From contig NZ_AXVM01000002.1 in assembly GCF_000484635.1 (NCBI RefSeq), forward strand, positions 434,001-498,000: a stretch of 64,000 nt of DNA, written 5' to 3'. Within the stretch, counting starts at the first letter, position 1. Each line of letters starts with the position of its first letter. Source of the stretch: Comamonas badia DSM 17552 (lineage in GTDB: Bacteria; Pseudomonadota; Gammaproteobacteria; Burkholderiales; Burkholderiaceae_C). Of this stretch, positions 40,378 through 49,988 are shown one piece after another. The notes below the pieces were generated by a model that saw nothing but the letters and a program-made list of their open reading frames with translations, was not told where the DNA came from and ran no database searches. Made by a program: the position numbers and the translations under genes.

Positions 40378-40977
40378 ATCGCTACTGAATTCCGTGACCG
40401 TCGTCACCGCGAGGAACGCAAGCACCGGCTCAACCGTGAGATCATGGCCCCCGAGGTACGCCTGACCGGGCCGGACAACGAAGCCATAGGCGTCGTGAGC
40501 CTGCAGGAAGCCCTGCGCATGGCCGGCGACCTGGATGTGGATCTGGTCGAAATCGCCGCCACGGCCAACCCGCCCGTCTGCCGCCTGATGGATTACGGCA
40601 AGTTCAAGTACCAGGAACAGAAGAAGGCGGCCGAGGCCAAGGCCAAGCAGACCGTCATCGACATCAAGGAAGTGAAGTTCCGCCCCGGCACCGACGATGG
40701 CGACTACAACATCAAGCTGCGCAACATCCGCCGGTTTCTGGCCGATGGCGACAAGATCAAGGTCACGCTGCGTTTTCGCGGCCGCGAGATCACGCACCAG
40801 AACCTGGGTCTGGCGCTGCTCAACCGGCTGCGCGACGAGCTCGCGGACAGCATTCTGGTCGAGCAATTCCCCAAGCTGGAAGGGCGCCAGATGGTGATGA
40901 TGATCGCCCCGGCGCGCAAAAAGGCAGCCGCCCCGGCAAAAGCACCTGCGCCCGGCAGCACGACGGCCGCCGCATGA
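40378..40977 (+). CDS. infC: Translation initiation factor IF-3 (ATC start)
   Basis: 199 residues: [40 protein letters not shown], the interdomain lysine-rich linker and the C-terminal domain [20 protein letters not shown]. The start is placed on ATC at 40378, 5 nt after GAGGTGA. Infrequent AUU/AUC starts are conserved in infC because IF-3 discriminates against them and so limits its own synthesis. A GTG nine nt earlier falls inside the ribosome site. An Ala-rich tail follows the core. Confidence 0.92.
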   Translation: MATEFRDRRHREERKHRLNREIMAPEVRLTGPDNEAIGVVSLQEALRMAGDLDVDLVEIAATANPPVCRLMDYGKFKYQEQKKAAEAKAKQTVIDIKEVKFRPGTDDGDYNIKLRNIRRFLADGDKIKVTLRFRGREITHQNLGLALLNRLRDELADSILVEQFPKLEGRQMVMMIAPARKKAAAPAKAPAPGSTTAAA

Positions 40978-40999
40978 GGCCGGAAATGGAATCGAATGT

Positions 41000-41050
41000 G
41001 GCGCGGCAGCTTGCTGCAGCGCCAACAGGCAGTGTGGTGAACGCACTGCC
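41000..41050 (+). promoter_or_regulatory. Two strong hairpins in the infC-rpmI intergenic leader
   Basis: Hairpin A 41000-41023: GGCGC and GGCAGC arms pairing with GCTGC and GCGCC across one mismatch. Hairpin B: GGCAGTG (41028-41034) with CACTGCC (41044-41050). They lie in the 180-nt gap before rpmI, the region where L20 autoregulates rpmI-rplT in other bacteria. Equivalence is not demonstrated. Confidence 0.4.
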
Positions 41051-41157
41051 GCACGGGCAGCGCCGCGAGGCCTGATCGTCAAAAGTGGCTCGGGGCCTGC
41101 AAGGGTGCGCAAGGTTGCGCACACGCCTCACGAGCACAAATGAAGAGGAGCATGCAA

Positions 41158-41361
41158 ATGCCCAAAATGAAGACCAAGAGCGGCGCGAAGAAGCGTTTCC
41201 GCGTTCGTCCAGGGGGCACCGTCAAGCGGGGCCAGGCGTTCAAGCGCCACATCCTGACCAAGAAGAGCACCAAGAACAAGCGCCAGTTGCGTGGCATGGT
41301 CGGGGTGCACGACGGCGACATGGGCTCCATCGCCAAGATGATGCCCATGGCCGGTCTGTAA
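41158..41361 (+). CDS. rpmI: Ribosomal protein bL35
   Basis: 67 residues: [39 protein letters not shown], the full bL35 pattern of a highly basic large-subunit protein. The ATG at 41158 opens MPKMKTKS; upstream in-frame ATGs lie in the leader. It is followed by rplT after 26 nt. Confidence 0.97.
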   Translation: MPKMKTKSGAKKRFRVRPGGTVKRGQAFKRHILTKKSTKNKRQLRGMVGVHDGDMGSIAKMMPMAGL

Positions 41362-41387
41362 TTCACTGACGAACAAGGAGAAAACAC

Positions 41388-41747
41388 ATGTCTCGCGTCA
41401 AACGTGGTGTTACGGCTCGCGCCCGCCATAAAAAGGTTCTCGCTCTCGCCAAGGGCTTTCGCGGTCGCCGCGGCAACGTCTTCCGCATCGCCAAGCAGGC
41501 GGTGATGAAGGCGGGCCAGTACGCCTACCGTGACCGCCGCAACAAGAAGCGCGTGTTCCGCCGTTTGTGGATCACCCGCATCAACGCGGCCGTGCGTGCG
41601 CAAGGACTGACCTACAGCCAGTTCACCAACGGACTGAAGAAGGCCATGATCGAGATCGACCGCAAGATGCTGGCCGATCTCGCGGTGCACGACGAAGCCG
41701 CCTTCAACGGCATCGTGGAGCAGGTCAAGGCCAAGCTGGCAGCCTGA
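41388..41747 (+). CDS. rplT: Ribosomal protein bL20
   Basis: 119 residues: [40 protein letters not shown] and the C-terminal RNA-binding domain ending [10 protein letters not shown]. Required for early 50S assembly and, in other bacteria, repressor of its own operon. GGAG precedes the ATG by 9 nt. A strong terminator lies between this gene and pheS. Confidence 0.97.
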   Translation: MSRVKRGVTARARHKKVLALAKGFRGRRGNVFRIAKQAVMKAGQYAYRDRRNKKRVFRRLWITRINAAVRAQGLTYSQFTNGLKKAMIEIDRKMLADLAVHDEAAFNGIVEQVKAKLAA

Positions 41748-41795
41748 GTCGGCACGCAATTGCTATTTTAAACGTAGTAATTCGCGCACTCCCCA

Positions 41796-41834
41796 CGAGG
41801 GCCAGAGCTTGCAAAGGCACTGGCCCTCGTTTTT
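41796..41834 (+). terminator. Terminator/attenuator between rplT and pheS
   Basis: Perfect 10-bp stem CGAGGGCCAG (41796-41805) / CTGGCCCTCG (41820-41829), 14-nt loop, then TTTTTATTT. It would end the ribosomal transcript or attenuate pheST. No Phe-rich leader peptide like E. coli pheM is visible upstream. Confidence 0.8.
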
Positions 41835-41849
41835 ATTTGCGAAGTTGTC

Positions 41850-42923
41850 ATGAACGATTTGGATACCCTGGTTGAAAGCGCCCGTACGCAATTTGCCGCC
41901 GCCAGTGCGCCCCACGATCTGGAAAACGCCAAGGCGCAATTCATCGGCAAGTCAGGGCGCCTGACCGAGCTGATGAAAGGCATGGCGCAGCTCTCGCCCG
42001 AGGAAAAGCGTACGCGCGGCGCCGCCATCAACCAGGCCAAGCAGGCCATCGAGGCGGCCTTGAACGAGCGCCGCCAGACGCTGCAGGATGCCGAGCTCGA
42101 AGCCCATCTGAAGGCCGAGGCGCTGGACGTGACGCTGCCAGGGCGCCAGCGCGGGCGCGGTGGCCTGCACCCGGTGACGCTCACCATGGAGCGCATCGAG
42201 GGCATCTTCGGCTCCATGGGTTTTGACGTGACCGACGGCCCGGAGATCGAGACCGACTGGTTCAGCTTCACCTCGCTGAACAACCCGCCCAACCACCCGG
42301 CGCGCTCGATGCAGGACACCTTCTACATCGACGGCAACGGCGCCGACGGCCTGCCGCTGAACCTGCGCCCGCACACCAGCCCGATGCAGGTGCGCTATGC
42401 CCACGCCCACGTGCGCAGGTACGGCAAGGGTTTTGATCCGCGCTCGGGCCGGCTCTACGACGGCCCCATGCCCGACATCCGGGTGATCGTGCCGGGGCGC
42501 ACCTACCGCGTCGATTCCGACGCCACGCACTCGCCGATGTTCCACCAGTGCGAAGGCCTGTGGCTGGGCGAGAACGTGAGCTTCAGCGACCTCAAGACCA
42601 TCTTCACCGGTTTTTGCCGCACCTTTTTCGAAAACGGCGACCTGGTGCTGCGTTTTCGCCCGAGCTTCTTCCCCTTCACCGAGCCCAGCGCCGAGATCGA
42701 CATCCAGTTCCCCTCCGGGCCGCTGGCCGGCAGGTGGCTGGAGGTGGCCGGTTCGGGCCAGGTGCATCCCAACGTGGTGCGCCACATGGGGCTCGATCCC
42801 GAGCGCTACATCGGCTTCGCCTTCGGCATGGGGCCGGATCGCCTGACCATGCTGCGCTACGGCGTGAACGACCTGCGGCTGTTCTTCGATGGCGACATCC
42901 GCTTCCTGTCGCAATTTGAATAA
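41850..42923 (+). CDS. pheS: Phenylalanyl-tRNA synthetase alpha subunit
   Basis: 357 residues: N-terminal coiled-coil ([20 protein letters not shown]), then class II core with [55 protein letters not shown] and [19 protein letters not shown]. Forms the alpha2-beta2 enzyme with PheT. The first ATG after the terminator is used; pheT follows with a 119-nt gap. Confidence 0.96.
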   Translation: MNDLDTLVESARTQFAAASAPHDLENAKAQFIGKSGRLTELMKGMAQLSPEEKRTRGAAINQAKQAIEAALNERRQTLQDAELEAHLKAEALDVTLPGRQRGRGGLHPVTLTMERIEGIFGSMGFDVTDGPEIETDWFSFTSLNNPPNHPARSMQDTFYIDGNGADGLPLNLRPHTSPMQVRYAHAHVRRYGKGFDPRSGRLYDGPMPDIRVIVPGRTYRVDSDATHSPMFHQCEGLWLGENVSFSDLKTIFTGFCRTFFENGDLVLRFRPSFFPFTEPSAEIDIQFPSGPLAGRWLEVAGSGQVHPNVVRHMGLDPERYIGFAFGMGPDRLTMLRYGVNDLRLFFDGDIRFLSQFE

Positions 42924-43042
42924 GCAAAAAGAGGAGCATTCAGCGCTCGTCTCTGGCCATTTTCAATGTGGTTTACATTTGGAATCGGCTTCCATCCAGC
43001 GCGAACAGCTCCTGTATCGAGAGCACCCAAGAGAAACCGACC

Positions 43043-45472
43043 ATGCAATTTCCTGAATCCTGGCTGCGCGAATTCTGCAACCCGCCCCTCACCACCGAGC
43101 AGCTGGCCGACACGCTGACCATGGCCGGGCTGGAGGTGGAAGAGACCCGGCCGGTCGCTCCGCCCTTCTCCAGAATCGTCGTGGGCGAGATCAAGCAAGC
43201 GCTGCAGCATCCCAACGCCGACCGCCTGCGCGTGTGCCAGGTGGACGTGGGCGCCGCAGAGCTTCTCACCATCGTCTGCGGCGCGCCGAATGCGCGCGCG
43301 GGTATCCGCGTGCCCTGCGCGCTGGTGGGCGCCGAACTGCCGCCGGGCGAGGACGGCAAGCCGTTTCACATCAAGGTGGGCAAGCTGCGCGGCGTGGAGA
43401 GCCGCGGCATGCTGTGCTCGGCGCGCGAGCTCCAGCTCTCCGAGGACCACGGCGGGCTGTTCGAACTCGCGGCCGACGCGCCGCTGGGGCAGAATATCCG
43501 CGAACACCTGCGGCTGGACGACACCCTGTTCACGCTCAAGCTCACGCCCAACCTCGGACATTGCCTGAGCGTGCATGGCGTGGCGCGCGAAGTGGCGGCG
43601 CTCACCGGCACGCCGCTCAAGACGCCGCAGTTCCCGAAGATCGCACCGACCAACGCCGACCAGCTTCCCGTGGCGATCGAAGCCACCGACCTGTGCGGAC
43701 GCTTCTCCGGCCGCGTGGTGCGCGACATCAACCCGCGCGCCCAGACGCCGCAGTGGATGGTCGAGCGCCTGGCGCGCTGCGGGCAGCGCAGCGTGTCGCC
43801 GCTGGTGGACATCTCCAACTACGTGATGTTCGAGCTCGGCCGCCCGACGCACATCTTTGATCTCGAAAAGATCGAAGGCGGCCTCGCCGTGCGCTGGGGC
43901 CGCGCGGGCGAACAGCTCAAGCTGCTGAGCGGCGCCACCGTCACGGTCGATGACCAGGTGGGCGTGATCGCCGACCGCAACGGCCTGGAATCGCTCGCCG
44001 GCATCATGGGCGGCGACGCCACCGCCGTGAGCGACGGCACGCGCCACATCTTCATCGAGGCCGCCTTCTGGTGGCCCGAAGCCATTGCCGGGCGCTCGCG
44101 CCGCTTCAACTTCTCCACCGACGCCGGCCACCGCTTCGAGCGCGGCGTCGATCCGGCCCTCACCGTGGAGCACATCGAGCGCATCACCGGGCTCGTCATC
44201 GCCATCTGCGGCACGCCCGCCACCACCTGCGGCCCCATCACCGACCAGCACACCGCCATGGCCGCGCCCGCGCCCGTGGCGCTGCGCGTGGCGCGGGCCG
44301 CCAAGGTCATAGGCATGCCGCTCACCCAGGCGCAGTGCGCCGATGCGCTCGCGCGGCTGGGCCTGCCGCTCACGCAGGGCGAAGGCACGATCACCGTCGC
44401 CCCGCCCAGCTACCGCTTCGACCTGCGCATCGAGGAAGACCTGATCGAGGAAGTGGCCCGCATCATCGGCTACCAGAATCTGCCTTCGGCCGCGCCGCTG
44501 GGCCGCACCGCGCCGCGCCTGCGCGCCGAGAGCCAGCGCGGACGCTACGCGGTACGCCGCGAGATGGCCGCGCTCGGCTACCAGGAAACCATCAACTTCA
44601 GCTTCGTCGAGGAACGCTGGGAACGCGAGCTGGCGGCCAACGACACGCCGATCCGTCTGCTCAATCCCATCGCCAGCCAGATGGGCGTGATGCGCTCCAC
44701 GCTGCTCGGCTCGCTGCTGCAGGCGCTCAAGTTCAACCTGGATCGCAAGGCCGCGCGCGTGCGGCTCTTCGAGGTGGGCCGCATCTACCGGCGCGATGCC
44801 AGCGTGGCGGATACCGACACCACTGTGCAGGGCTACGCCCAGCCGGTGCACATCGCCGCCCTGGCGCATGGCAGCGCCAGCGCCCTTCAGTGGGGAACGA
44901 AAGAGCGCGCCGTGGATTTTTACGACGCCAAAGGCGACGTGGAGGCACTGCTGTCCCCCCTGACGCCCACCTTTCAGGCCGCCGAACACCCGGCGATGCA
45001 CCCGGGGCGCTGCGCAAGCGTGTCACTGGATGGAAAGGTGATCGGCCACGTCGGCGAGCTGCACCCGCGCTGGCGCCAGTCATGGGGCCTGGCCCAGCCC
45101 CCCGTGTTGTTCGAACTCGACTTCGACGCCGTGCTGCAGCGCAAGGTGCCCGCCTTCACGTCGGTGGCGCGACTGCAGCATGTGGAACGCGACATTGCCG
45201 TCGTCGTGGCCGAGCGCATCACCCACCAGCAGGTCCTGCAGGCGGCGCAGGGCGCACTGGCCGCCGATCTCCTGCGCTCCTGCGTCCTGTTCGACGTCTT
45301 TCGCCCGCAGGGAGGTGCCTCCTCCGGCAGCATCGCGAGCGGCGAGAAAAGCCTGGCGATCCGCCTGACGCTGGAAAGCGGCAATGCCACCCTCACCGAT
45401 GCCGCCATCGATGCCGCCGTCCAGCAGGTACTGCAGGCGCTGGCGCAACAAACAGGAGCCCGACTGCGATGA
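43043..45472 (+). CDS. pheT: Phenylalanyl-tRNA synthetase beta subunit
   Basis: 809 residues: [20 protein letters not shown], the OB-fold tRNA-binding EMAP-like domain ([20 protein letters not shown]), B3/B4 editing domain with [18 protein letters not shown]5 domain and the C-terminal FDX anticodon-binding domain. The ATG at 43043 matches the conserved N-terminus; the upstream in-frame extension is not conserved. The stop overlaps ihfA by 4 nt. Confidence 0.95.
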   Translation: MQFPESWLREFCNPPLTTEQLADTLTMAGLEVEETRPVAPPFSRIVVGEIKQALQHPNADRLRVCQVDVGAAELLTIVCGAPNARAGIRVPCALVGAELPPGEDGKPFHIKVGKLRGVESRGMLCSARELQLSEDHGGLFELAADAPLGQNIREHLRLDDTLFTLKLTPNLGHCLSVHGVAREVAALTGTPLKTPQFPKIAPTNADQLPVAIEATDLCGRFSGRVVRDINPRAQTPQWMVERLARCGQRSVSPLVDISNYVMFELGRPTHIFDLEKIEGGLAVRWGRAGEQLKLLSGATVTVDDQVGVIADRNGLESLAGIMGGDATAVSDGTRHIFIEAAFWWPEAIAGRSRRFNFSTDAGHRFERGVDPALTVEHIERITGLVIAICGTPATTCGPITDQHTAMAAPAPVALRVARAAKVIGMPLTQAQCADALARLGLPLTQGEGTITVAPPSYRFDLRIEEDLIEEVARIIGYQNLPSAAPLGRTAPRLRAESQRGRYAVRREMAALGYQETINFSFVEERWERELAANDTPIRLLNPIASQMGVMRSTLLGSLLQALKFNLDRKAARVRLFEVGRIYRRDASVADTDTTVQGYAQPVHIAALAHGSASALQWGTKERAVDFYDAKGDVEALLSPLTPTFQAAEHPAMHPGRCASVSLDGKVIGHVGELHPRWRQSWGLAQPPVLFELDFDAVLQRKVPAFTSVARLQHVERDIAVVVAERITHQQVLQAAQGALAADLLRSCVLFDVFRPQGGASSGSIASGEKSLAIRLTLESGNATLTDAAIDAAVQQVLQALAQQTGARLR

Positions 45473-45807
45473 ATCAACCCGCCGCGCCCTTCGAGATCGA
45501 ACTCGCCGTCGAGAGCCTGGAGACACCGGCGCTCACGAAAGCGCATCTGGCCGAATTGCTGTTCGAGCAGATCGGCCTGAACAAACGGGAGGCCAAGGAC
45601 ATGGTGGACGCGTTTTTCGACCTGATCGTCGAAAGCCTGGCACGCGGCGAAGACGTCAAGCTGTCCAACTTCGGAAATTTCCAGATACGCACCAAGGCTC
45701 CGCGCCCGGGGCGCAATCCGCGCACCGGCGAGGTGATACCCATCGAGGCGCGGCGCGTGGTGACCTTCCATGCAAGCAACAAACTCAAGGAGCAACTGCA
45801 GGAGTAA
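45469..45807 (+). CDS. ihfA: Integration host factor alpha subunit
   Basis: 112 residues with an N-terminal extension [15 protein letters not shown] before the core [40 protein letters not shown] and [24 protein letters not shown]-bending nucleoid protein (heterodimer with IhfB) used in recombination and by sigma-54 promoters such as that of pilA. Translationally coupled to pheT via ATGA, the usual gene order. Confidence 0.95.
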   Translation: MNQPAAPFEIELAVESLETPALTKAHLAELLFEQIGLNKREAKDMVDAFFDLIVESLARGEDVKLSNFGNFQIRTKAPRPGRNPRTGEVIPIEARRVVTFHASNKLKEQLQE

Positions 45808-45892
45808 GGCGGCTTCCCGCCATGGCGCCGCCTGTCGATGACTGCCTGCGGTACCCTATGTGGCTTGTGGCGCATCCTTTGATCTGACCGAC

Positions 45893-46273
45893 ATGAGTTC
45901 CGTGCTGCCCGCGATCCCCGCAAAACGCTATTTCACCATTGGCGAAGTGGCTGAACTGTGCAACGTCAAGGCCCATGTGCTGCGCTATTGGGAGCAGGAA
46001 TTTTCACAGCTGCGGCCCATGAAGCGCCGCGGCAACCGGCGCTACTACCAGCACCATGAAGTGCTGATGATTCGGCGCATCCGCGATCTGCTGTACGAAC
46101 AGGGCTTCACCATCAGCGGGGCGCGCAATCGGCTCCAGGAGCTGGCCCATGTGCCCACGGCGTCCGCGGTTCTCGCCACGCCCGAAGCGGCTGGCGCCAC
46201 CCTGCCGCCACTGACGCCGGAGCAGATGCGCACCGAGCTCGAAGAAATCCGCAGATTGCTGCTGGACCAGTGA
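45893..46273 (+). CDS. MerR family transcriptional regulator
   Basis: 126 residues: a MerR winged helix (AKRYFTIGEVAELCNVKAHV, LRYWEQEFSQLRPMKRRGNR, EVLMIRRIRDLLYEQGFTIS) followed by a short acidic, Pro/Ala-rich tail. No metal-binding cysteines are present, so it is not a classical metal sensor. This gene regularly follows ihfA in Proteobacteria. The ATG at 45893 is chosen, as the upstream part is not MerR-like. tRNA-Pro follows after 24 nt. Confidence 0.9.
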   Translation: MSSVLPAIPAKRYFTIGEVAELCNVKAHVLRYWEQEFSQLRPMKRRGNRRYYQHHEVLMIRRIRDLLYEQGFTISGARNRLQELAHVPTASAVLATPEAAGATLPPLTPEQMRTELEEIRRLLLDQ

Positions 46274-46297
46274 CAGTCACGCTACAATTGCACGCTT

Positions 46298-46374
46298 CGG
46301 CGTGTAGCGCAGCCTGGTAGCGCACTTGCATGGGGTGCAAGGGGTCGCGAGTTCGAATCCCGCCACGCCGACCA
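46298..46374 (+). tRNA. tRNA-Pro (GGG)
   Basis: Starts CGGCGTGTAGCGCAGCC, anticodon loop ATGGGGT with GGG, T arm GCGAGTTCGAATCCCGC, discriminator A at 46371 and encoded CCA. It lies directly downstream of the merR gene. Confidence 0.96.
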
Positions 46375-46384
46375 TACCTGGAGA

Positions 46385-46417
46385 GGGGTTGCAACTGTTG
46401 AAGTTGCAACCCCTTTT
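46385..46417 (+). terminator. Terminator after tRNA-Pro
   Basis: Perfect 11-bp stem GGGGTTGCAAC (46385-46395) / GTTGCAACCCC (46403-46413), 7-nt loop and TTTT. Confidence 0.75.
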
Positions 46418-46450
46418 GCGTGCACTCGGAAACCACAGAGGTGAAGCACT

Positions 46451-46502
46451 GCGGGAGAGCCGCGCAACAGCACACGCCGGCTGAAGCACTCATCCAACCC
46501 GC
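46451..46502 (+). other. Possible structured leader before the MgtA-type gene
   Basis: GCGGG (46451-46455) can pair with CCCGC (46498-46502), enclosing AGCCG (46458-46462) / CGGCT (46478-46482). The 126-nt leader between the tRNA terminator and the ATPase gene could be regulatory, but it fits no riboswitch class I know. Confidence 0.2.
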
Positions 46503-46543
46503 TTTTGCACCCGCCCAGCCTGAGCAAAAGGTTTGGAAAACCC

Positions 46544-49258
46544 ATGCTTCTGAATGCACTCCGGGAATTCTTCGCAGGCTTTCTGCGCACGCGCCACATC
46601 ACACGGCACTTCCGGCGCCTGGCGCTGCTGGAGACGCTGGCGCGCCCTGACGCCAGCCGCGAACTGCCTGCCGCTCTCGGGCGCGCACTGGTCTCCGCGG
46701 CGCGCAGCGAAAGCGTCGAGCTGCTCACTCGCCTTGGCAGCCGCGAGGTGGGTTTGCCCGAGCCTCAGGCTGATCTGGTGCGCGCCCACGTCGGCCCCAA
46801 TCAAATCGAGCAGGAAAAGCCGCTGTCCTGGCAGCGCCATCTATGGCACTGCTACAGCAACCCCTTCAACCTGCTGCTGACGCTGCTGGCGCTGGTGTCC
46901 CTGGCCACGGCGGACATGCAGGCTGCCACGGTCATCGGCGCCATGGTGCTCATCTCGACGCTCCTGCGCTTCTGGCAGGAGGGCAAGTCCAACCGGGCTG
47001 CCGAAGCGCTGAAAAGTCTGGTCAGCAACACCACCACCGTTCTGCGCCCGGACGACAGCGGCTCCGCCCGCCGCCTGGAACTGCCCATTCAGCAACTGGT
47101 GCCGGGCGATGTGATCGCACTGTCCGCAGGCGACATGATCCCGGCCGACTGCCGGATTCTGAACGCCAAGGACCTGTTCGTGGCACAGGCCGCCATGACG
47201 GGGGAGTCTCTCCCGGTCGAAAAATTTGCGATCCAGCGCGACCTCGAGACCGTCAACGCGCTGCAGCTGGACAACATCCTGTTCATGGGCACCAATGTGG
47301 TCTCCGGCAGCGCCCATGCCCTGGTGCTGACCACCGGCAACGCAACGTATTTCGGCGCCCTGGCCAGCCGCATGAGCGCCACGGAGCGCGCGCCCACCTC
47401 GTTCCAAAGCGGCGTCAACCGCGTGAGCTGGCTGTTGATCCGCTTCATGCTGGTCATGGCACCAGCCGTGCTTTTCATCAACGGGTTCACCAAGGGCGAC
47501 TGGATGGAGGCGCTGCTGTTTGCGCTCTCCGTCGCCGTCGGGCTCACGCCCGAAATGCTGCCGATGATCGTCACCTCCACGCTGGCCAAGGGAGCGGTGT
47601 TCCTCTCGCGCAAGAAGGTGATCGTCAAACGGCTGGATGCCATCCAGAACTTCGGCGCGATGGATGTGCTGTGCACCGACAAGACCGGCACGCTGACGCA
47701 GGATCGAATCTTTCTTGCACGCCACGTCGACGTCTGGGGCGAAGAATCCGATGAAGTGCTGGAGCTCGCCTACCTCAACAGCTACCACCAGACCGGCCTG
47801 AAAAACCTGCTGGACGTGGCAGTGCTGGAACACGCGGAAATGCAGCGCAAGCTCAGCCCGGCGAACCACTACCGCAAGGTCGATGAAATCCCGTTCGATT
47901 TCAGCCGCCGGCGGATGTCGGTGGTCGTGGCCACGCAGGCGCAGCAACACCTGCTCATCACCAAGGGGGCCGTCGAGGAAATTCTCTCTGTCTGCACCCG
48001 CGTTCGCCACGGCAGCGAAGAGGAGGTGCTCACCGCCGCGTTGCTTGAACGCATCCGCGCGGTGACTGCCACGCTCAACGAAGACGGCCTGCGCGTCGTG
48101 GCCGTCGCGGCCAGGGAGATGCCCCCCGCGCGCGAGGTCTATGGCCGCGCGGATGAAAGCGGGCTCGTGCTGATCGGCTATGTGGCCTTTCTGGATCCGC
48201 CCAAGGAATCCACCGCTCCCGCGCTCAAGGCCCTGGCGGCGCACGGCATCGCCGTCAAGGTGCTGACCGGCGACAACGAGCGCGTCACGGCCAAGATCTG
48301 CCGTGAAGTCGGGCTGGCGCAGCAAGGTCTGCTGGTGGGCGATGAAGTCGAGCGCCTGAGCGATGCCGAGCTTGCCCGCGCGGTGGAAGAGCACAACGTT
48401 TTTGCCCGCCTCACGCCCGCGCACAAGGAGCGCATCGTCTGCCAGCTCAAGGCGGGCGGGCACGTGGTCGGCTTTGTCGGCGACGGCATCAACGATGCCC
48501 CTGCGCTGCGCGCCGCGGACATCGGCATTTCGGTGGACAGCGCCGTGGACATCGCCAAGGAGGCGGCCGACATCATCCTGCTCGAAAAAAGCCTGATGGT
48601 GCTCGAACAGGGAGTGCAGGAAGGCCGGCGCACCTTCGCCAACATGCTCAAGTACATCAAGATGACGGCCAGTTCCAACTTCGGCAATGTCTTCTCGGTG
48701 CTGATCGCCTCGGCGGCTTTGCCTTTCCTGCCGATGCTGCCGATGCAGTTGCTGGTGCTCAACCTGCTGTACGACATCTCGCAGATCGTCATTCCGCTGG
48801 ACCACGTGGACGAAGAAATGCTGCTGCTTCCACAGCGCTGGCAGCCCGGCGACATCGGCCGCTTCATGCTTTTCTTCGGGCCGCTGAGTTCGGTCTTCGA
48901 CATCATCACCTTCGCGATGATGTGGTTCGTCTTCGGCGCGAACACGCCCGAGCGGCAGACGCTGTTTCAATCAGGCTGGTTTGTCGTGAGCCTGCTCACG
49001 CAGACGCTGATCGTGCACATGATCCGCACCCCGAAGATCCCCTTCGTGCAGAGCCGCCCCGCGAATGCGCTGCTGGCGATGACCGGAATCATCGTGTGCA
49101 TCGGCCTTTTCTTGCCCGAAGGACCACTGGCCGACTATTTCAAGCTGCAGCCGCTGCCCTGGCTTTACTTCGTGCTGCTGCCGTTCATCGTCTTCGGCTA
49201 TGTGGCGCTGACCCAGGCCATGAAGGGGTTTTACCGCCGCCGCTGGGGATGGCAGTAA
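46544..49258 (+). CDS. mgtA: P-type ATPase, MgtA/MgtB-like magnesium importer
   Basis: 904 residues. Actuator motif MTGESLPVEKF (near 219), phosphorylation site DKTGTLTQD (near 379), hinge VGDGINDAPALRAADIG (near 646) and about ten membrane segments, the last ones LYDISQIVIPLDHVDEE as in PIIIB Mg2+ ATPases rather than Ca2+ pumps. It imports Mg2+ at the inner membrane. The ATG at 46544 follows AAAGG; an upstream TTG lies in the leader. Confidence 0.87.
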   Translation: MLLNALREFFAGFLRTRHITRHFRRLALLETLARPDASRELPAALGRALVSAARSESVELLTRLGSREVGLPEPQADLVRAHVGPNQIEQEKPLSWQRHLWHCYSNPFNLLLTLLALVSLATADMQAATVIGAMVLISTLLRFWQEGKSNRAAEALKSLVSNTTTVLRPDDSGSARRLELPIQQLVPGDVIALSAGDMIPADCRILNAKDLFVAQAAMTGESLPVEKFAIQRDLETVNALQLDNILFMGTNVVSGSAHALVLTTGNATYFGALASRMSATERAPTSFQSGVNRVSWLLIRFMLVMAPAVLFINGFTKGDWMEALLFALSVAVGLTPEMLPMIVTSTLAKGAVFLSRKKVIVKRLDAIQNFGAMDVLCTDKTGTLTQDRIFLARHVDVWGEESDEVLELAYLNSYHQTGLKNLLDVAVLEHAEMQRKLSPANHYRKVDEIPFDFSRRRMSVVVATQAQQHLLITKGAVEEILSVCTRVRHGSEEEVLTAALLERIRAVTATLNEDGLRVVAVAAREMPPAREVYGRADESGLVLIGYVAFLDPPKESTAPALKALAAHGIAVKVLTGDNERVTAKICREVGLAQQGLLVGDEVERLSDAELARAVEEHNVFARLTPAHKERIVCQLKAGGHVVGFVGDGINDAPALRAADIGISVDSAVDIAKEAADIILLEKSLMVLEQGVQEGRRTFANMLKYIKMTASSNFGNVFSVLIASAALPFLPMLPMQLLVLNLLYDISQIVIPLDHVDEEMLLLPQRWQPGDIGRFMLFFGPLSSVFDIITFAMMWFVFGANTPERQTLFQSGWFVVSLLTQTLIVHMIRTPKIPFVQSRPANALLAMTGIIVCIGLFLPEGPLADYFKLQPLPWLYFVLLPFIVFGYVALTQAMKGFYRRRWGWQ

Positions 49259-49342
49259 ACCCACCCAATGGGGCTCGCCCTTAAAATCTGCTGCACTGCG
49301 ATACAGCCTGCCTCCGCAGGCGATTGCCTCAAGGAGACAACG

Positions 49343-49882
49343 GTGCCAGAAAATACCGCCCCCCAGGAATCCAAAACCGCGCCGCGGATCATCAAGAAAT
49401 ACCCGAACCGGCGGCTCTACGACACATCCACGTCCACCTACATCACGCTGGCCGAAGTGCGCCAGCTGGTGATCGACGGCGCGCAGGTCGCGGTGCGCGA
49501 CGCCAAATCGGGCGAGGACCTCACGCGCTCCATCCTGCTGCAGATCATCCTGGAAGAAGAAGCCGGCGGCGCCCCGATGTTCAGCGAGGCGGCTCTTGCC
49601 AACATCATCCGCTTCTACGGTCATGCGATGCAGGGCTTCATGGGCGCCTACCTCGAAAAGAACGTGCAGATGTTCACCGAGGTGCAGGCCAAACTCGCGC
49701 AGCAGACCAAGACCATCACGCCCGAGATGTGGAACCACTTCATGAGCCTGCAATCGCCCATGATGCAGAGCCTGATGGGCAGCTACGTGGAGCAGTCCCA
49801 GACGGTCTTTCAACATCTTCAGGAACAGATGAACAAGCAGACCGAGCAAATGCTGGGGGCTTTCGGGATCAAGCCGCGCTGA
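49343..49882 (+). CDS. phaR: Polyhydroxyalkanoate synthesis repressor PhaR
   Basis: 179 residues: PHB-accumulation DNA-binding domain RIIKKYPNRRLYDTSTSTYI then a PHB_acc repeat-like segment (EALANIIRFYG region, MFTEVQAKLAQQ), and a glutamine-rich helical tail. PhaR represses phasin and its own gene, and senses PHA granules. GTG start at 49343 with AAGGAGA five nt upstream. Indicates PHA storage, usual for the group. Confidence 0.92.
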   Translation: MPENTAPQESKTAPRIIKKYPNRRLYDTSTSTYITLAEVRQLVIDGAQVAVRDAKSGEDLTRSILLQIILEEEAGGAPMFSEAALANIIRFYGHAMQGFMGAYLEKNVQMFTEVQAKLAQQTKTITPEMWNHFMSLQSPMMQSLMGSYVEQSQTVFQHLQEQMNKQTEQMLGAFGIKPR

Positions 49883-49988
49883 TGTGCCATCGCCCCGGCG
49901 GCGATCGGGAGCGAAAAACCGGGTTCAGGCATCCAAGCGATATTGATGTTACCCTTTTTGGCTCCGGCCTTTCTCGTCAGACCATCCC

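Noticed and set aside
41748-41849. Phe-rich leader peptide for pheS like E. coli pheM
   Set aside because: No ATG-started frame with Phe codons exists between rplT and the terminator; only a plain terminator is supported.
46418-46543. Glycine-type or Mg-sensing riboswitch before mgtA
   Set aside because: The GCGGGAGAG start is suggestive, but the remaining conserved core positions are missing; only two short helices can be drawn.
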